Below are positions 22,555 through 34,041 of a DNA stretch of 64,000 bases, piece after piece (position 1 is the stretch's first letter; each line of letters opens with the position of its first letter). A model generated the notes under the pieces. It had not been told where the DNA came from. It worked only from the letters and a program-made list of their open reading frames with translations, and made no database searches. Origin of the DNA: Karstenula rhodostoma CBS 690.94. Lineage: Eukaryota > Ascomycota > Dothideomycetes > Pleosporales > Didymosphaeriaceae. Location: NCBI GenBank assembly GCA_010093485.1, contig MU001503.1, positions 318,224 to 382,223 of the forward strand. The letters run 5' to 3'. Both the position numbers and the translations under genes were made by a program.

Positions 22555-23001
22555 TGTGAATGGAAACAGGGTTCTGAAAGAGGAAGATAATGTATTGCCT
22601 TGCTATTCACTTCGAGCAGGCCGCACTATAGCCAAATGCGTGTCCGGCAGCGGAAGACGACGTTGCGAAGTTGAGGTCGCGCGGCAGAAAAGTTCAGTTC
22701 GACCAGCCACGCCAAGATTTCGGCCGCTAGCGCCTCGTTTAAATTTAGGCCGCGGCTTCTGCACTAGGTACCGCATCTGCCAAACTCTACAGCATCCTGG
22801 CTCAACGCAGTTCATAGCTGCTCCAAGGTCATCGAGCTTGCATCGCACAGGGTGCGGACAGTTTGAGTGCAAATACTCTTCAATTCTGCATGAGGCATAC
22901 GGTCCAACACGAGGTGACGCCTCATGGTAAGCTATGTACAAAAGAAAAACAGCAGTCTATGTACGTATGCTCCATCTCAACTCGCTCCAGATAGCGAGAG
23001 A
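22555..23001. other. Intergenic, no gene recognised
   Basis: About 450 bp between DRS1 (5' end) and the chitinase 3' end. A minus-strand open frame at 22603-22941 has no family resemblance. Confidence 0.4.
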
Positions 23002-25168
23002 TCAGATGCGACAGATTGCCAGCTGTTGGTAGAATCTATCGCAATTCTGGCCCAATGTTCCACAGCTCGAAGGGCTAGGCCCCCCGCAGGTTGTAGCCAC
23101 CAGAGTCTTTGGCCTGCTACACCTCCTGGTAAAGCCACCGTCGCAGGTAACGGTCCCGGCAACAAACCCATACGAAGCCATGTTACCCTCGCCGACCGGC
23201 TTGTAGTCTCCCGTCCCATGGAACACGCAATTGTCGTAGAGCGTCGTCTTCTCATTATTAGGGTCCACGATCCTAGGCCAAGTCAATTCACGCTTCCCCA
23301 GGGCTGCTCAGGATACTTACTTGAACTTCTGAGGGGTGGTGGTGCCGCCATCCACAGCTGTGTCCCCCACGTTGATGTTCGTAGAACCCTTTTTCACTTG
23401 TTCGCTATCGGTGACGCCCCTATGAGCAGCGTCGTCGCCGAGTTCATGATTGCACGCGTCGAGAACGGTGCCAACTTTGACTGTCTGGATAACGTTGACA
23501 GCGCCAAACCCGGACGCACCTCCATCAGTATGCACCCGCCAAACCTGCAGCTCGACGTTGGGGAACGTGATTTCGTATTTCTTGCCCTGAAGATACACCT
23601 GCCATATCGCAGAGCCGGAGTGATCGGGAGAGTAAACCATCTACGAGGACCACGATGTTAGTGCAAAGTAATGAGTCAAACATGGCCAGTCGCAGCGGAG
23701 TAAGGACTTACTGCGGCTTTTCCCCACGCACCCCTAGTAACCGTGGCCAACTGTTTCTTGTAGTTGAACACCACCGGGTCCTGATTGAACTTCTCCTTCA
23801 GTAGTGCCACGACTTTATCGACTTTGGCTGCGTAAGCGTGACTGTCTTGTGAGTTGAAAAGACTCGAAGGGTCCGCGTCCATCCCGTTTACGCTGGAGGC
23901 CGTAGCTGCCATCACAAACACTTTGGCATCGCCGTACAAAGCGCTATCTGAACCCTGGCCAAGCAAGTTGCTGTCACGATTGATTCAGTAAAGCCTCGTG
24001 TAGTCATATTTGGTGTAGATACATACGCAAAAAGATCAATCACATCGGACTGGAACAGTTTATCTGCTTGTGGATTGTCTCTTAGGACTTGCGCTTGCCA
24101 AGAATGGGACATGAAGAAGCCTGCCGCAAAAGTCAGCAATTCGGTATTTAACCCCACATGTAGTCATATCATCGGATGCAGTTGAGAATACGTACCGTTG
24201 TGTGATACTATGAGCACACCCAGGCAGCCGGTCAGGCCTTCCATCATGACTTGAATATCCTGGCCATTTGGTACACCCGCCAGAATAGCGGTCTGGCCAA
24301 AGTCTTCATTGAATATGTCAAGCTGTTGTGCCTTTCCCTCCAGTGATGTGTAGAAGTCGTTCCTATCAGGGTCTTTGCCTTCTGGTGGGACGTCGCGTTT
24401 GACCACATGCTGCGTCAGATTGACCTCACCGGCTGAGTGGTCCGGTGTGCCGAAGACGTTGTATTGAAACCCATACGGGTCGAGGTAGCGTATACTGTCG
24501 CTGAAAGAGCTCTTCGTAGGGGAGGCAGATGGCATTCCAGTGTCGGTTGGGGCAAGACTCCGTTTTTTCGCAGCAGCTGTGCACGCGCCATTGCAACTGT
24601 CCCTATCGCAGGACCCATCAACTGTAGTGGTCGTCGTTGTTGTCGTGCTCTTAGTGGTAGAAGAGCCTGTGCAGGCTGTGACGGTGTAGCAGGAAGTGGT
24701 GGTTTGGGTGGTGGTCTTGGTCGAACTCGCATCCGGGTAAACTGTCTTGGTGACTTTGAAAGTAGACGTGCATGTCGGAAACTTGGTACTCGTCTCGCAA
24801 GATTTCGTGTTCTTGCCATCGTCCGGCTAGAATTCGAGACAATGTCAGCATGTGTGGTAATAGAGCATGAGTACTCAATATGGAGGTCAAAGCGGAGTAA
24901 ACTTACCGCGCCAGGACCGCCCCCAACCTCACCTCCCTGGGCTTGACATGAGCTGCCTGCACAACTACCATGATGACAGTCAGAGCCACTGCATGAGCGG
25001 ATAGAACATATAGGACCAGAGCAACCACCACCACCTCCGCCTCCTCCGCAGTCATCTCCTGAACAACCGATGTCGATGCAGTTGAGACCAGTGCAATGCG
25101 AGTTGCCGCCGTCTAGACGTTGTAAATTAATTAGTGTATAGTCAAAAGCATCTTGGGGCACGCATCTC

Positions 25169-25218
<50 letters not shown>

Positions 25219-27983
25219 TGCCGCCACCACCTTCGCAATCGGGGCCTTTGCAGCCACTTGTTGTACAACCCGAGCCTTTGCAGACTCCATCTACACAGTT
25301 CGAGCCGGCACAGCCAATTGGAATGCAATCCAAGCCGGTACACAAGCCGTTGACGCAATTACCTCCTGTGCAGCCGAGACTGATGCAGAGGATTCCTATC
25401 CCGGTCAGTGGATATTCCCAGTTTGAGGAGCGGATAGAGGGTCTTTAACTTACCAGTACATTTCCCGTTATGGCAATCTCTACCAGCGCAACGGCCGTTT
25501 GTAACGGTTGGGAATCCAGTTTCGACTACACCTCCGGGAACCGTTGTCGATCCGGGGTTCTTGGTGGTAGTAGAGCCACCAATGACGGAGGTGGTACCGC
25601 CCGTAATCAAGGGGACAACTGTAGTTCGCGTGGATGTGGTTCCGCCGACCACGGTGACGAACGTGCTGGTAAATGTAGTTGTCTTGCCTCCAATGACGGA
25701 AGTAATCGTGCTAGTACGAGTAGAGGTGGTTCCGCCAACAAGAGTGGTTATCGTGGTCGTCGAGGACCCTGTCGTTGTGCCTATACTCGCGGGTACAAGA
25801 TCAGCTGAGTCACAAAATCGGGTGTATGTACGAAGTTTCCAGGTCTAAGACATAGCGACTTTGTACCGGGGAGTATCTTACCGCCGACAACGGTGGTGGT
25901 GCCTCCGATTACTGTGGTGCAGCCGGACTGACAGCCCTCCGCACAGTGAGCGGGTGTACTGCCACAGAAGCCTTCCTGGCTGCAACAACCTCCTGATGCC
26001 CATCCTCCGCAGAACATGTTGTTGTTGGTCGCACCACAGGTACCATCAGTTGTTTCGCCACCTTTCACACAGTCGCCTGATTGACAGCCTGAACCGCAGT
26101 GCGTATCGCTGTAGCCGCACCAGCCCCCGCTATAAATCGTTAGAAAAGTCACTGACCAAGACGTTGGGTTGCATCAAGCTCTACTCACGCTGAACAACAA
26201 TTTCCGGCGGACCAATCCCCGCAAACAGTGTGCCCATTATTAACACCACATGTACCGTCTGTAGTCACTTTGGGAGATAGACCGTTTCCAGCGCCTGAGT
26301 TGAAGTCGACACTCCAGGCCATAGTACCACCGAAGCACTGATCGTCCGCCCAAGACTTCTTACGTGCGATGGTGCTCTCGTCGTCGTAGCCAATCCATTG
26401 GTCATCCCAGGTGATTTCCATCATCATCGCGTCCGGGAGTTCTCGTGGTGTCAGGTTTTTCTTCTTAATCAAGTCTTTGATCTCGCTGAGACCCATAGCA
26501 CCATCTTGGTGAGTACAAGGACCGGCCTTGGAAGCGCCTGAGAAAGGGCAGCCTAACGTGTTGCAACTGGGGTCGGACATGGTAAAGCCCCTGCCATACA
26601 GTGCGACTCCAAAGTTGATCTTGGATGGATCCAGCTCATCGAACCAAAGAGGAAGCGTGTCATTCGCGATCTCGCGGATGTCCGATTGACCGCGCACGAC
26701 CGGGGTGATGGTCTTCTGGTTGATGTCCCAAGGGCCGTGTAAATCGTACGCCATAAAACCAAAAAAGTCGACCCACTTTTCCATGGCCTTCGCATCAAAA
26801 TATCGCAGATACCAGTAGTCGGGGGCCAAGGTCAAGCTAATACCGTACTTGGTGCCAAATACGGCACGCATTTCTTGTACGAGGAGAACGAAGTTCTTGG
26901 TATCGTCTTCATGTCCTCCGCGCTCGGGAGCCACAGGATATTCCCAATCCAGGTCGGCACCCTGGAAGCCGTACTTTGACATGAAGTCGACAAGCGACTT
27001 GATGAAAGCTGCACGGTTTGCTGAGCTCGAGCACAACTTGCTCCATGTTTCGTGTGTTGGGGTGGGTGATGGATCGCTGAAATCGAAGCCCCCAACTGCG
27101 ATCCAAGTCTGCAGGCCGCGACTCTTCAGAGCAGTGAACTCGGTGTAAAGCGGGATATCTGCTGCGGTCCCAGGTACTATGGAATATGAAATTGGGTCGA
27201 TCGATGCAAAAGCATAGTACAAGTGGGTGTATCCGTCCGAAACAATGTCGCTCGGGAAGATGTTGTTGCACCATCGGTCGCGAGTGTTGGACCCTTGATA
27301 GTAGCCAATTGTGCGTCCTCTCGAAGAGCCACTGCCCAAGCCGCAGGTCCGGCCTTTCTTCACCTCACACGAGCCAAAGCCATCTTGGCAGGGGAGTGTG
27401 TTGTGGACAGGATCACCGTTGTGACAATACAGTTCAGATGTACCGCACCAACCTGTCGCAGAGCAACATAAGTTCATGCCACACTTGACCTTCCCATCTT
27501 TGCTGTATTTGCCACACATCGCAGTCGCACCACAAGTGGAGCCAGTACAGTTGCCTGCGCCGCAGTTATCCGGACCGTACCCACATATGCCGTGGACGTT
27601 GCAACAACTTCCATCGGCGCAAGTTCCATCCGGCAAACACTTGGTCGCATCGCGGCGGACAAGACCAGATGTAAGGCTGGCCGCAAAAGAGATCATTTCC
27701 TGCTCAGCAGCAGCAGCTTGGTCAATGATTTTTGGCGGGGTGAACTGAGGGTGTTGATGCGTGGGGTCCATTAATTGAACAATCTCAGAGCCATTCGGGG
27801 CCTGGTTCCGTGTTTCTGGAAGCTGATTAGAGAGAGTGACTTAGATCTTCCAAGTTTCAACGTACCCAGGTCAACATTTCGTGATGCGTCTAGCCATGGC
27901 AAAACGGATGCCTGAGCTGACTTTACTCCTATATCTGTGAGTAGGAGAACCCAGCACGACTTGACAAGCGTCCGGAAAGCCAT
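23002..27983 (-). CDS. Killer-toxin-like (subgroup C) GH18 chitinase with multiple chitin-binding modules
   Basis: Secreted multidomain chitinase of the class resembling the Kluyveromyces zymocin alpha subunit. Exon 1 (27983-27866) encodes a signal peptide; intron 27816-27865 preserves frame. Two ChtBD1 (CBM18) modules come first (CNVHGICGYGPDNC; CCSATGWCGTSELYC). The GH18 barrel follows, from RTIGYYQGSN with catalytic GADLDWEYP (DxDxE intact) to GGTMAWSVDFNSG. Two more ChtBD1 modules follow it (GNCCSAGGWCGYSDTHCG; GCCSQEGFCGSTPAHC), then a Thr-rich VGGTTSTRT repeat region, a C-x-G-x-x-C repeat region, a poly-Asp run, and a long C-terminal domain ending LGQNCDRFYQQLAICRI. About 12 exons, roughly 1,400 residues. 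The intron at 25781-25881 is an introner-like element. The catalytic domain appears intact. Roles inferred from the class are antagonism of other fungi or wall remodelling. Confidence 0.85.
25173..25216. repeat. Coding trinucleotide repeat, poly-Asp
   Basis: About 14-15 tandem CGT/GTC units on the plus strand. Read on the minus strand they give a run of about 15 aspartates in the chitinase, right at an exon 3' end (donor GTGAGA follows). Length variation would be in frame. Confidence 0.9.
25781..25881 (-). mobile_element. Introner-like element, copy C (intron of the chitinase)
   Basis: A 101-nt intron in sense GTAAGATACTCCCCGGTACA to TACCCGCGAGTATAG. Splicing joins the Thr-rich exons (VVGG to TTTGSSTTT) in phase 1. 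It aligns without gaps to the intron at 44659-44759 in an unrelated gene on the opposite strand, with 12 differences by hand count. Just inside the splice sites are inverted repeats, ATACTCCCCGGTACAAAGTC and the complement of ATACTCGCGGGTACAAGATC. Confidence 0.85.
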
Positions 27984-28750
27984 CGTGAAAGGCGGCTCCT
28001 AGATACTGAGGTAGGTTGTTAAGATGTCGGAGGGTGATCCACGTTTATAAATGCTCGTTCTCAAGAAAGGACCAGCTTCAGATTCGGCACGTTTTCAGCT
28101 GGATGGGCGAGTAGCGAGATTGCATTCGGCATTCCAGATTGTCCCTGTCTTCAAAAAGCTTAGGGCACGAAGCTAATGGGTCATGTAGTATCCCATCGTA
28201 GTACTAAGAAGAAAAAAACGCTTGGATGCTGCTTCCAGATGCTCCTGAGCGCATTGTTTCTGCTCTCGCACGACACACTCTTCACACCACCAGTACTCGA
28301 GACCAATGGACTAGGCTATCCAAAGCTCCTACTTCACTTTACCCTTGCTAGTTGTGGAGCTGTACGGGAACAAGGCGTTCTTGCCGTCAGTGTGACCGCT
28401 GAACAGCCGCGGTTGTGCCTAAGTGAATGACATCCGTACTGCCATCGTTGTAGGAAACTGAGTTGTAATGGTAGAGCACAAAACGAACGTGTTTGCCGTG
28501 CATGTTTTATTTCGATGTAGTTCAATCAATGGAGTGTCTAGATCCGGGATGCACTGGCCCTCAAGTGGAATGACACTGCGTTATTTCAGAACTTGCCAGT
28601 TCATGTCAAACAATTCCACTATCCCGCATTGGTGTGGATAGCACCGCTCCGCAGCGTACCGAAGCCGATACCTAATCTGTCCGAGTGGCGATGGACTATT
28701 ATTTCCTAGTTAGACTACATACCCTTTGACGCCGGTGGTGGGCGTGCCGG
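27984..28750. promoter_or_regulatory. Chitinase upstream region
   Basis: About 770 bp upstream of the chitinase start with no recognisable gene. The open frame 28176-28430 is not supported. Promoter elements are expected here but I cannot name one. Confidence 0.35.
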
Positions 28751-28907
28751 CAACAGGTGGTGCAATAATTATTGAGCGCTCTAATGATGACTAATACCTT
28801 GCCACCCTAATTCTACTGGAGGAGATCAGATCTCGCAGGGAATATAGGGTGCCAGCTAATCGCGTTAAGCTCAGACCAGCGCTCAATAATTATTGCAACA
28901 CCTGTTG
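28751..28907. mobile_element. MITE-like foldback element, copy 2
   Basis: 157 bp with the same 30-bp ends as the element at 14226-14389 (CAACAGGTGGTGCAATAATT...GAGCGCT), one mismatch between its own two ends. In this copy the inverted repeat extends outward into CCGG on both sides. The core segment (TTCTACTGGAGGAG...CTCGCAGGGAA) is in the opposite orientation to copy 1. No coding capacity. Confidence 0.85.
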
Positions 28908-29354
28908 CCGGCCCTAAACACTCTGTAGAGGAGGGCCCGGAGGAAGAGCTTAATTCGATAAGCTTTGATGGCAGGAATAGGCGAGGATATGGGGGCGCAA
29001 ACAAGCGTCGTGCGAGAGCTTGGGAGAGCTTAGCTCTGGCAAATGATCAACGCCAATAAAATTGCCGGGCGTAAAAACACGGCGGGACGTTTCCAAGCCA
29101 CCAATTGAAATATCTCCGAGCATGGGAGCGTTGCATAAGGGGGTTGTGGGTCAATGGTTCTGCCTCGAGCGGCAAATGTGGATAATGTGTTGGGCTAACG
29201 GTTCCCCTGCAGGTACTGGTGCAGAATTCTCAAGGTGTCGAGATAGCAACGTGATGATTGTACGGGATGAGATTAAGTTGCAACTAGGATTCAACCTCTG
29301 CGGAACGCCTGCGCGGAAGGAGCGTCAAAGCATCTCGCGACTTCTTCATTGAAC
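28908..29354. other. Intergenic, no gene recognised
   Basis: About 450 bp between the MITE and the 3' end of the DUF3445 gene. Nothing recognised. Confidence 0.35.
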
Positions 29355-30876
29355 TCAGCTGATCCATTTCTTAACATCATCATCCTCGTCGTCCTCGGTC
29401 AAGACTACCGACTCATCATCGCGCGCCATCGGGAACTGTTCAATAAAACCCAGCACCGCTCTTCCCCAAAGATCTCGACCCTTTACCCTTGCGACATGGG
29501 CTGGCCAGCTCCTAATGTCCTTTGCTAGATGCCTCAGCTTGTGATCTTGCATGCGAACCAATGGCTCAATCTGCAGTCTCGTTGTCAGAACGATAGCACC
29601 CGAGATCGGCAGCCTTGTGAACATCTGTCGTTCAATCCGTGCATGCAGCGTCTCTGGCTGGAGGAAGCTGATATTGCCGGAGAAAAAGTCTTTGCTTTCC
29701 TGGATGAAGTACTTCTTCGTTAAATCAATTTCATGCGGGAGAGATGTCTGAATAAATGCGACATGGCGCTTATAGCGAGAGCTGTTGCGATGCTCGTCGA
29801 TGTATGAAAGGATCTCTGGAAGTTCTGCGAATAGTCAGTGGTCAAGCAGGTCCTTCGATTTGTCGCCCAACTTACTCTCCCAGGGTAGAACTGCCTCTTG
29901 TTGGCTCTCTACAGAATAGCCAACTCGAGCTCTAAGACGCCATCCTGAAGGAAAGCATGTCGCGCCTGCTAACCTGGTTTCATCAGCATACTACCTTGCT
30001 GAATTTGGACTGAACTGCTTACAAGGTGTACTGTGCGGAGAAAGGACTCTTGATGAAGATGCAAAAGTCCTCGCGAACCAGTCGCGCCATAGTGTCAAGC
30101 GTTAGCCATCCAAATGGACCATCAAGTGAATAGCTTTCTTTCGAATTGTCGTCATAAAGCATTCTCACTCCGTTCTCCTTCTGCTCCCAAAAACGCGCCG
30201 GGTATCTCATTGCGAGGAACTTCGCAACTTCTTGCCATAACTCTCCACATGCATTTTCAGCCTCCCTGCCTGGACGCATCTGAATGCAGTTTTCCCGGAA
30301 ATCTTCCAAGATCTGGTCGCGCGCCGTGATTTGCTCGTCATCGTGGTATGTCAGCCAGTCATCACGGGCCAGCTCACTGAGACCGAGATCTTCGAAGTTG
30401 TCGTAGTGCTGAGGGAAGTGCTGCTGATTGTACTCATCAGCTGGCATGTCGACAGGCATGTCCGGGAACTCGCTACCATCACCTCCATCGTCTTGCTCAA
30501 AGGCTGGGAGTCTCGAGATGCGCTTGCTTTCAAAAATCCGCTTTCGCAGGCTCGAGCTGTCGAATTCTTGCACCCTCTCGAAGCTCATTGTAGTGACGTC
30601 GCGATTTAAGTGCCGAGAGTCCACCACTTTCTGGCTCTCACGCCTGTTCTTCTCTTCCTCGCGGGCGAGGCGCTCGCGGAGGTATAACGGCTGGATGTCG
30701 TACTTCGGGAACTTTTTGTGGAGTTGACCATCATAATACCAAAGGCGTGCGAGCCAAGCACCGACACAGCAGCACCAAATGAAGAAGGTCCCCACGACGA
30801 TAAAGAGGAGTACGAACGGCACCCAGTCAACTGGGTCGTTGTGTTTGGCAGCACTGGAGGTGTCGTTGTATACCAT
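29355..30876 (-). CDS. DUF3445 / heme-dependent oxidative N-demethylase-like membrane protein
   Basis: The C-terminal half matches the DUF3445 family, whose bacterial members are heme-dependent oxidative N-demethylases: TCFPSGWRLRARVGYSVES, then the signature IERQMFTRLPISGAIVLTTR. An N-terminal membrane anchor (VPFVLLFIVVGTFFIWCCCVGAW) and an acidic linker precede it, as in other fungal members. Start MVYNDTSSAAKH at 30876. Intron 1 (near 29972-30021, GTAAGC to AACCAG) joins SAQYTL to LAGATCFPSG. Intron 2 (near 29826-29878) joins VLPWE to LPEILSYIDEH. The product ends DDDVKKWIS, about 470 residues. It is followed upstream by a P450 and a cupin on the same strand. The substrate is unknown. Confidence 0.8.
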
Positions 30877-31164
30877 GTTTAGGGAAGCAAGGCAGGAATA
30901 CTCTCTAAGCGACAAGAGAAAGACTGAAAAAAGACGTATAAGAATAGAAAGTTCGCGACCGCTCTTAGAGTGTAAATAACGCAGTGAATGGGATGTGACC
31001 GGTTCATTCACCTACGTCGGCGACACGATACTCACGAATGTGTATTGTAGATAAGAGTTTCTATTCAATCCAGAAAGCCATCCCCCTTCACTTGCACGTC
31101 TCTCAATAAAGCAAGCCATCCACTGGACTTGGTTCGGCTCCTCGACGTTTCCAGTCCATCTATT

Positions 31165-32898
31165 TCACACGTTTGTCCGCTTGACGCATACAATGCCTGC
31201 CGTATCAGGATCCTTGACCTTCAAAGATATGAAGTGTTCCACGTCGAAAGTCTTAAACCGTAAACGCTCTATAGCCTGCACCATCGACTCGCCCTTTGCT
31301 CTCGCTGGCTGAACATCGCATTCCCTCAACAGCCTTGCTATTGCCGCCACAAATTCCACTTGGCTGAACCTCTTACCGGGGCATGCTCTTGGCCCAGACG
31401 ACCACCCTACAAACTCTGCTCCATCTGGGGTCGCAAACTGCTCCTTTCCGGGCTGGCCTGCGCTCTTGATCCATCGGCTTGGTCGGAACTCGTCGACGTC
31501 CGAGCCCCAGACTGCCGGATCGAAGTGAACAGCGTTGTAGTTGATTGATACGAAGGTCTCGGGAGGGATGACTGTTTCGGTGCCGTTGAGCTTCAGGACT
31601 TGAGGCCTATCGCCGGTGTACTTGGGATGCATGGGAATTGCGCTGAAGAAGCGTTGTGTTTCGTACTATCGCGCGTGAGTGAAATCTTCCACACAGATAC
31701 CATCGAGGCTTACCATTAACGCCAGCGTTCGAACAAGCAATGGGAAAATCTCGCTGTAGTCTTCCGTGCCAATGTCAGCAAACACTGCGTCTACTTCCGC
31801 CCTCACCCAATTCTGAATGTCGGGGTAGGTGGCCAGCAAGGGGATCGCGTAGCTAAGCGACGAGGATGTCGTCTCATGTCCAGCCATGTTGAAAATAAAC
31901 AGATTGCCGTATAGTTCATCATCCGTTAATGCCAGTCGCTTCCCCTGCTCTCCATTCTTCTCTTCTTCATTCGCGCGCACGAGGGTGCTGATGATATTAT
32001 CCTTTGGCGCCATCCCGTTTCTCAACGCGTCGAGCTCTGCATCGACAGCATCTTTCAAGAACCTGCGCACTTCCTGCACGGCAACCTGGAGTCTCTTCAG
32101 CCCAGACGGTATAAATACGCTGGGTAACTTCGCCGCCGCAAAGATAACGGGCACAAGCATGATGGACAGGGAACCGATGCACGTATGCATCGCCTCACCG
32201 AAGCTGACGATGCGCCCCGGCTCCACGACCTTGACGCCAGTATCGAAGTCGTACTCTTTTCCGAACGCAGCAGACATGAGTACGTGCATCGCGATCTTCT
32301 CCGTATCGCCTCTTAGCCCGCGCAGGGTGATCTCGTCTTCAGCCATCCACTTCTGAACCATGCTATGGACCTGCTTCGTCGTAGCCTTCCACACAAGCCG
32401 CGAATTCGCCTCCTTGAATGCCGGGGCTGTGACCTTGCGATGTCTCGGCCAATCATCTCCATTCACACTGTTCACGTTCTTCCCGTACGCATTGAACATA
32501 CCGTACAGATCTGGATTCTTGATCCACACTCGCCAGTTCTTGAACATCTCCCTGGCAGCATCGACGTCTGAGATCATGATGTTGGTCTTGAACGGCGTGA
32601 CGAGGGCGAAGGCGGAGCCGTGTTTGGCGTGTGAGGCGAAGCGGTCGAACTGTGACCAGCCGATGGTCGTGTAGTCTATTGCGGTGCTTTCCCACAAGCC
32701 TATGCGGGAGAGGAGAGAGCGGACCTTGGGCCCGAAGAGCATCCAGATAGGGTCTTGCCATGACTCTAGGCGGATGATGATGGGGATGTTGAGGGAGCGG
32801 GCGGAAAGGTAGTTTCTGTAGAGGGCGTAAAGGCGGTTGGCAAAGATCAAAGCTGCTATTGCCGTAAGGGTGCAGCATGTTGTGAGGAGGAAGGCCAT
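31165..32898 (-). CDS. Cytochrome P450 monooxygenase
   Basis: Heme-thiolate monooxygenase, probably ER-anchored by MAFLLTTCCTLTAIAALIFA. Only one intron (about 31633-31712, GTAAGCC to TACGAAACACA side) joins LVRTLALM to YETQRFFSAIP. Motifs: substrate/C-helix DDWPRHRKVTAPAF (WxxxR), I-helix FNMAGHETTSSS, K-helix ETQR, PERF-like DEFRPSRW and heme loop WSSGPRACPGKRF with cysteine. About 550 residues. The first residue of the heme signature is Trp instead of Phe, a common variant in fungal families. It is unrelated in sequence to the P450 at 414-2291. Neighbours on the same strand are the DUF3445 gene (288 bp away) and a cupin (411 bp away), which could suggest a catabolic unit. Confidence 0.9.
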
Positions 32899-33309
32899 GG
32901 TAAGATATCTCGTAGAAGTGGTTTCTGGGGAAGGAGAGCGAGAGGAGCGTAAGAAGGCATGCTTAGGCGTCTTCAATATATACACACTGTGAGGAATCGC
33001 CCATAATGGATAACGTTTCGTGCTGACCAAAATAGAAACACCTGACTACAACGTATTCATTAGATGCAGTCATTGGTTGGCTCTCCATGCATTTGAAATC
33101 AAGGGTGGAATGCGTTATCGCCTTGAGACTTATGACCACTATTGCTGTTCTGTGTTTTGCGAAAGGAGCCTTGAGGCCCTGGCCGTGGGGCCCACTAGGT
33201 CTAGGCTAGCGCTGACCTCAGAAAGGCGCATCAACAAAAGGTACCACATTAGGAAAGGTGTCCAAGCCATCTCATCATCCATTGCTGCCCTTTCACGATA
33301 GCTCCTAAA
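32899..33309. promoter_or_regulatory. P450 promoter region
   Basis: About 410 bp between the P450 start and the cupin stop. Nothing specific recognised. Confidence 0.35.
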
Positions 33310-33898
33310 CTATTTCTGCTTGGCGACCTCGTCCATGAGCGGCTTAGCAGGCATCGTCGCAAATCTCGCCATGACCTCCAAGTTCTTCTCCTTGCTCATC
33401 TTCTCATCACTCTTGCTGACCTCGGCCAAGATCTTGAAGTAGTCGATATAAAATGCAGGCGTAAACGTGTTGAAGAACTTCGCCTCCACTTCGAAGGGAT
33501 TTGAGAAGGTGTGCGGTGCGCGTATGGGTACCGTCACGTAGTCACCCACTTTGGCGTCGACGATGGTATTGTCGGGTGCGTGGAAGCGAACGGTGCCCTG
33601 TGTAACCAGGAACGTCTCGTCATGCATCTCGTGCCAATGCGCAGGAGGGCCTGCGGTTCCGGCCGGGACGGTGAATTCGGCGCTGCCGATGCGGTTGTCT
33701 TGGACTGTCAGTCGGACGGAGGGCATTGGACGGTCTTGAGAATGAGATGGTTGGTCTACCCGTTCGCGAGCCGTCTTCCATGACTCTGCATGTTATGTGA
33801 CCTAGCTTGAGAATCTCGCCCGATTTCGCAGGAACAAAGTTGATGGGTCTTCGCGGCATGTCCATCTTGGCGAGAGCTTGTCGGGCTTCGTCGTCCAT
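33310..33898 (-). CDS. Cupin-domain protein
   Basis: Small single-domain cupin of about 177 residues; such proteins are often metal-dependent dioxygenases or isomerases acting on small aromatics. Cupin motif 1 is PAHWHEMHDETFLVTQG, with two spaced histidines, a third histidine and a glutamate, and motif 2 is GDYVTVPIRAPHTFSNP, so the metal ligands are all present. One intron, 33705-33759 (GTAGAC to TGACAG), joins MEDGSRT to VQDNRIGS. Start MDDEARQALAKMDMPRRP at 33898. No signal peptide. It is co-oriented with the P450 and DUF3445 genes. Confidence 0.85.
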
Positions 33899-34041
33899 GA
33901 TGGCGATGAGGGTAGAGTGAGTAACTGGATGTGTTTATGGTTTGGAATTGCGACTTGAAATCATACGAGATGGCTTGTACACAGGACTCGAGGAGGAGAA
34001 TGGACCGACGACGCGAGGAGGAAGCTAATATACGGCAGCAG
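33899..34041. promoter_or_regulatory. Cupin promoter
   Basis: Short upstream stretch between the cupin start and the TIR element at 34042. Nothing specific seen. Confidence 0.3.

Noticed and set aside
22603..22941. Minus-strand frame upstream of DRS1
   Set aside because: No homology features and it overlaps the DRS1 promoter region.
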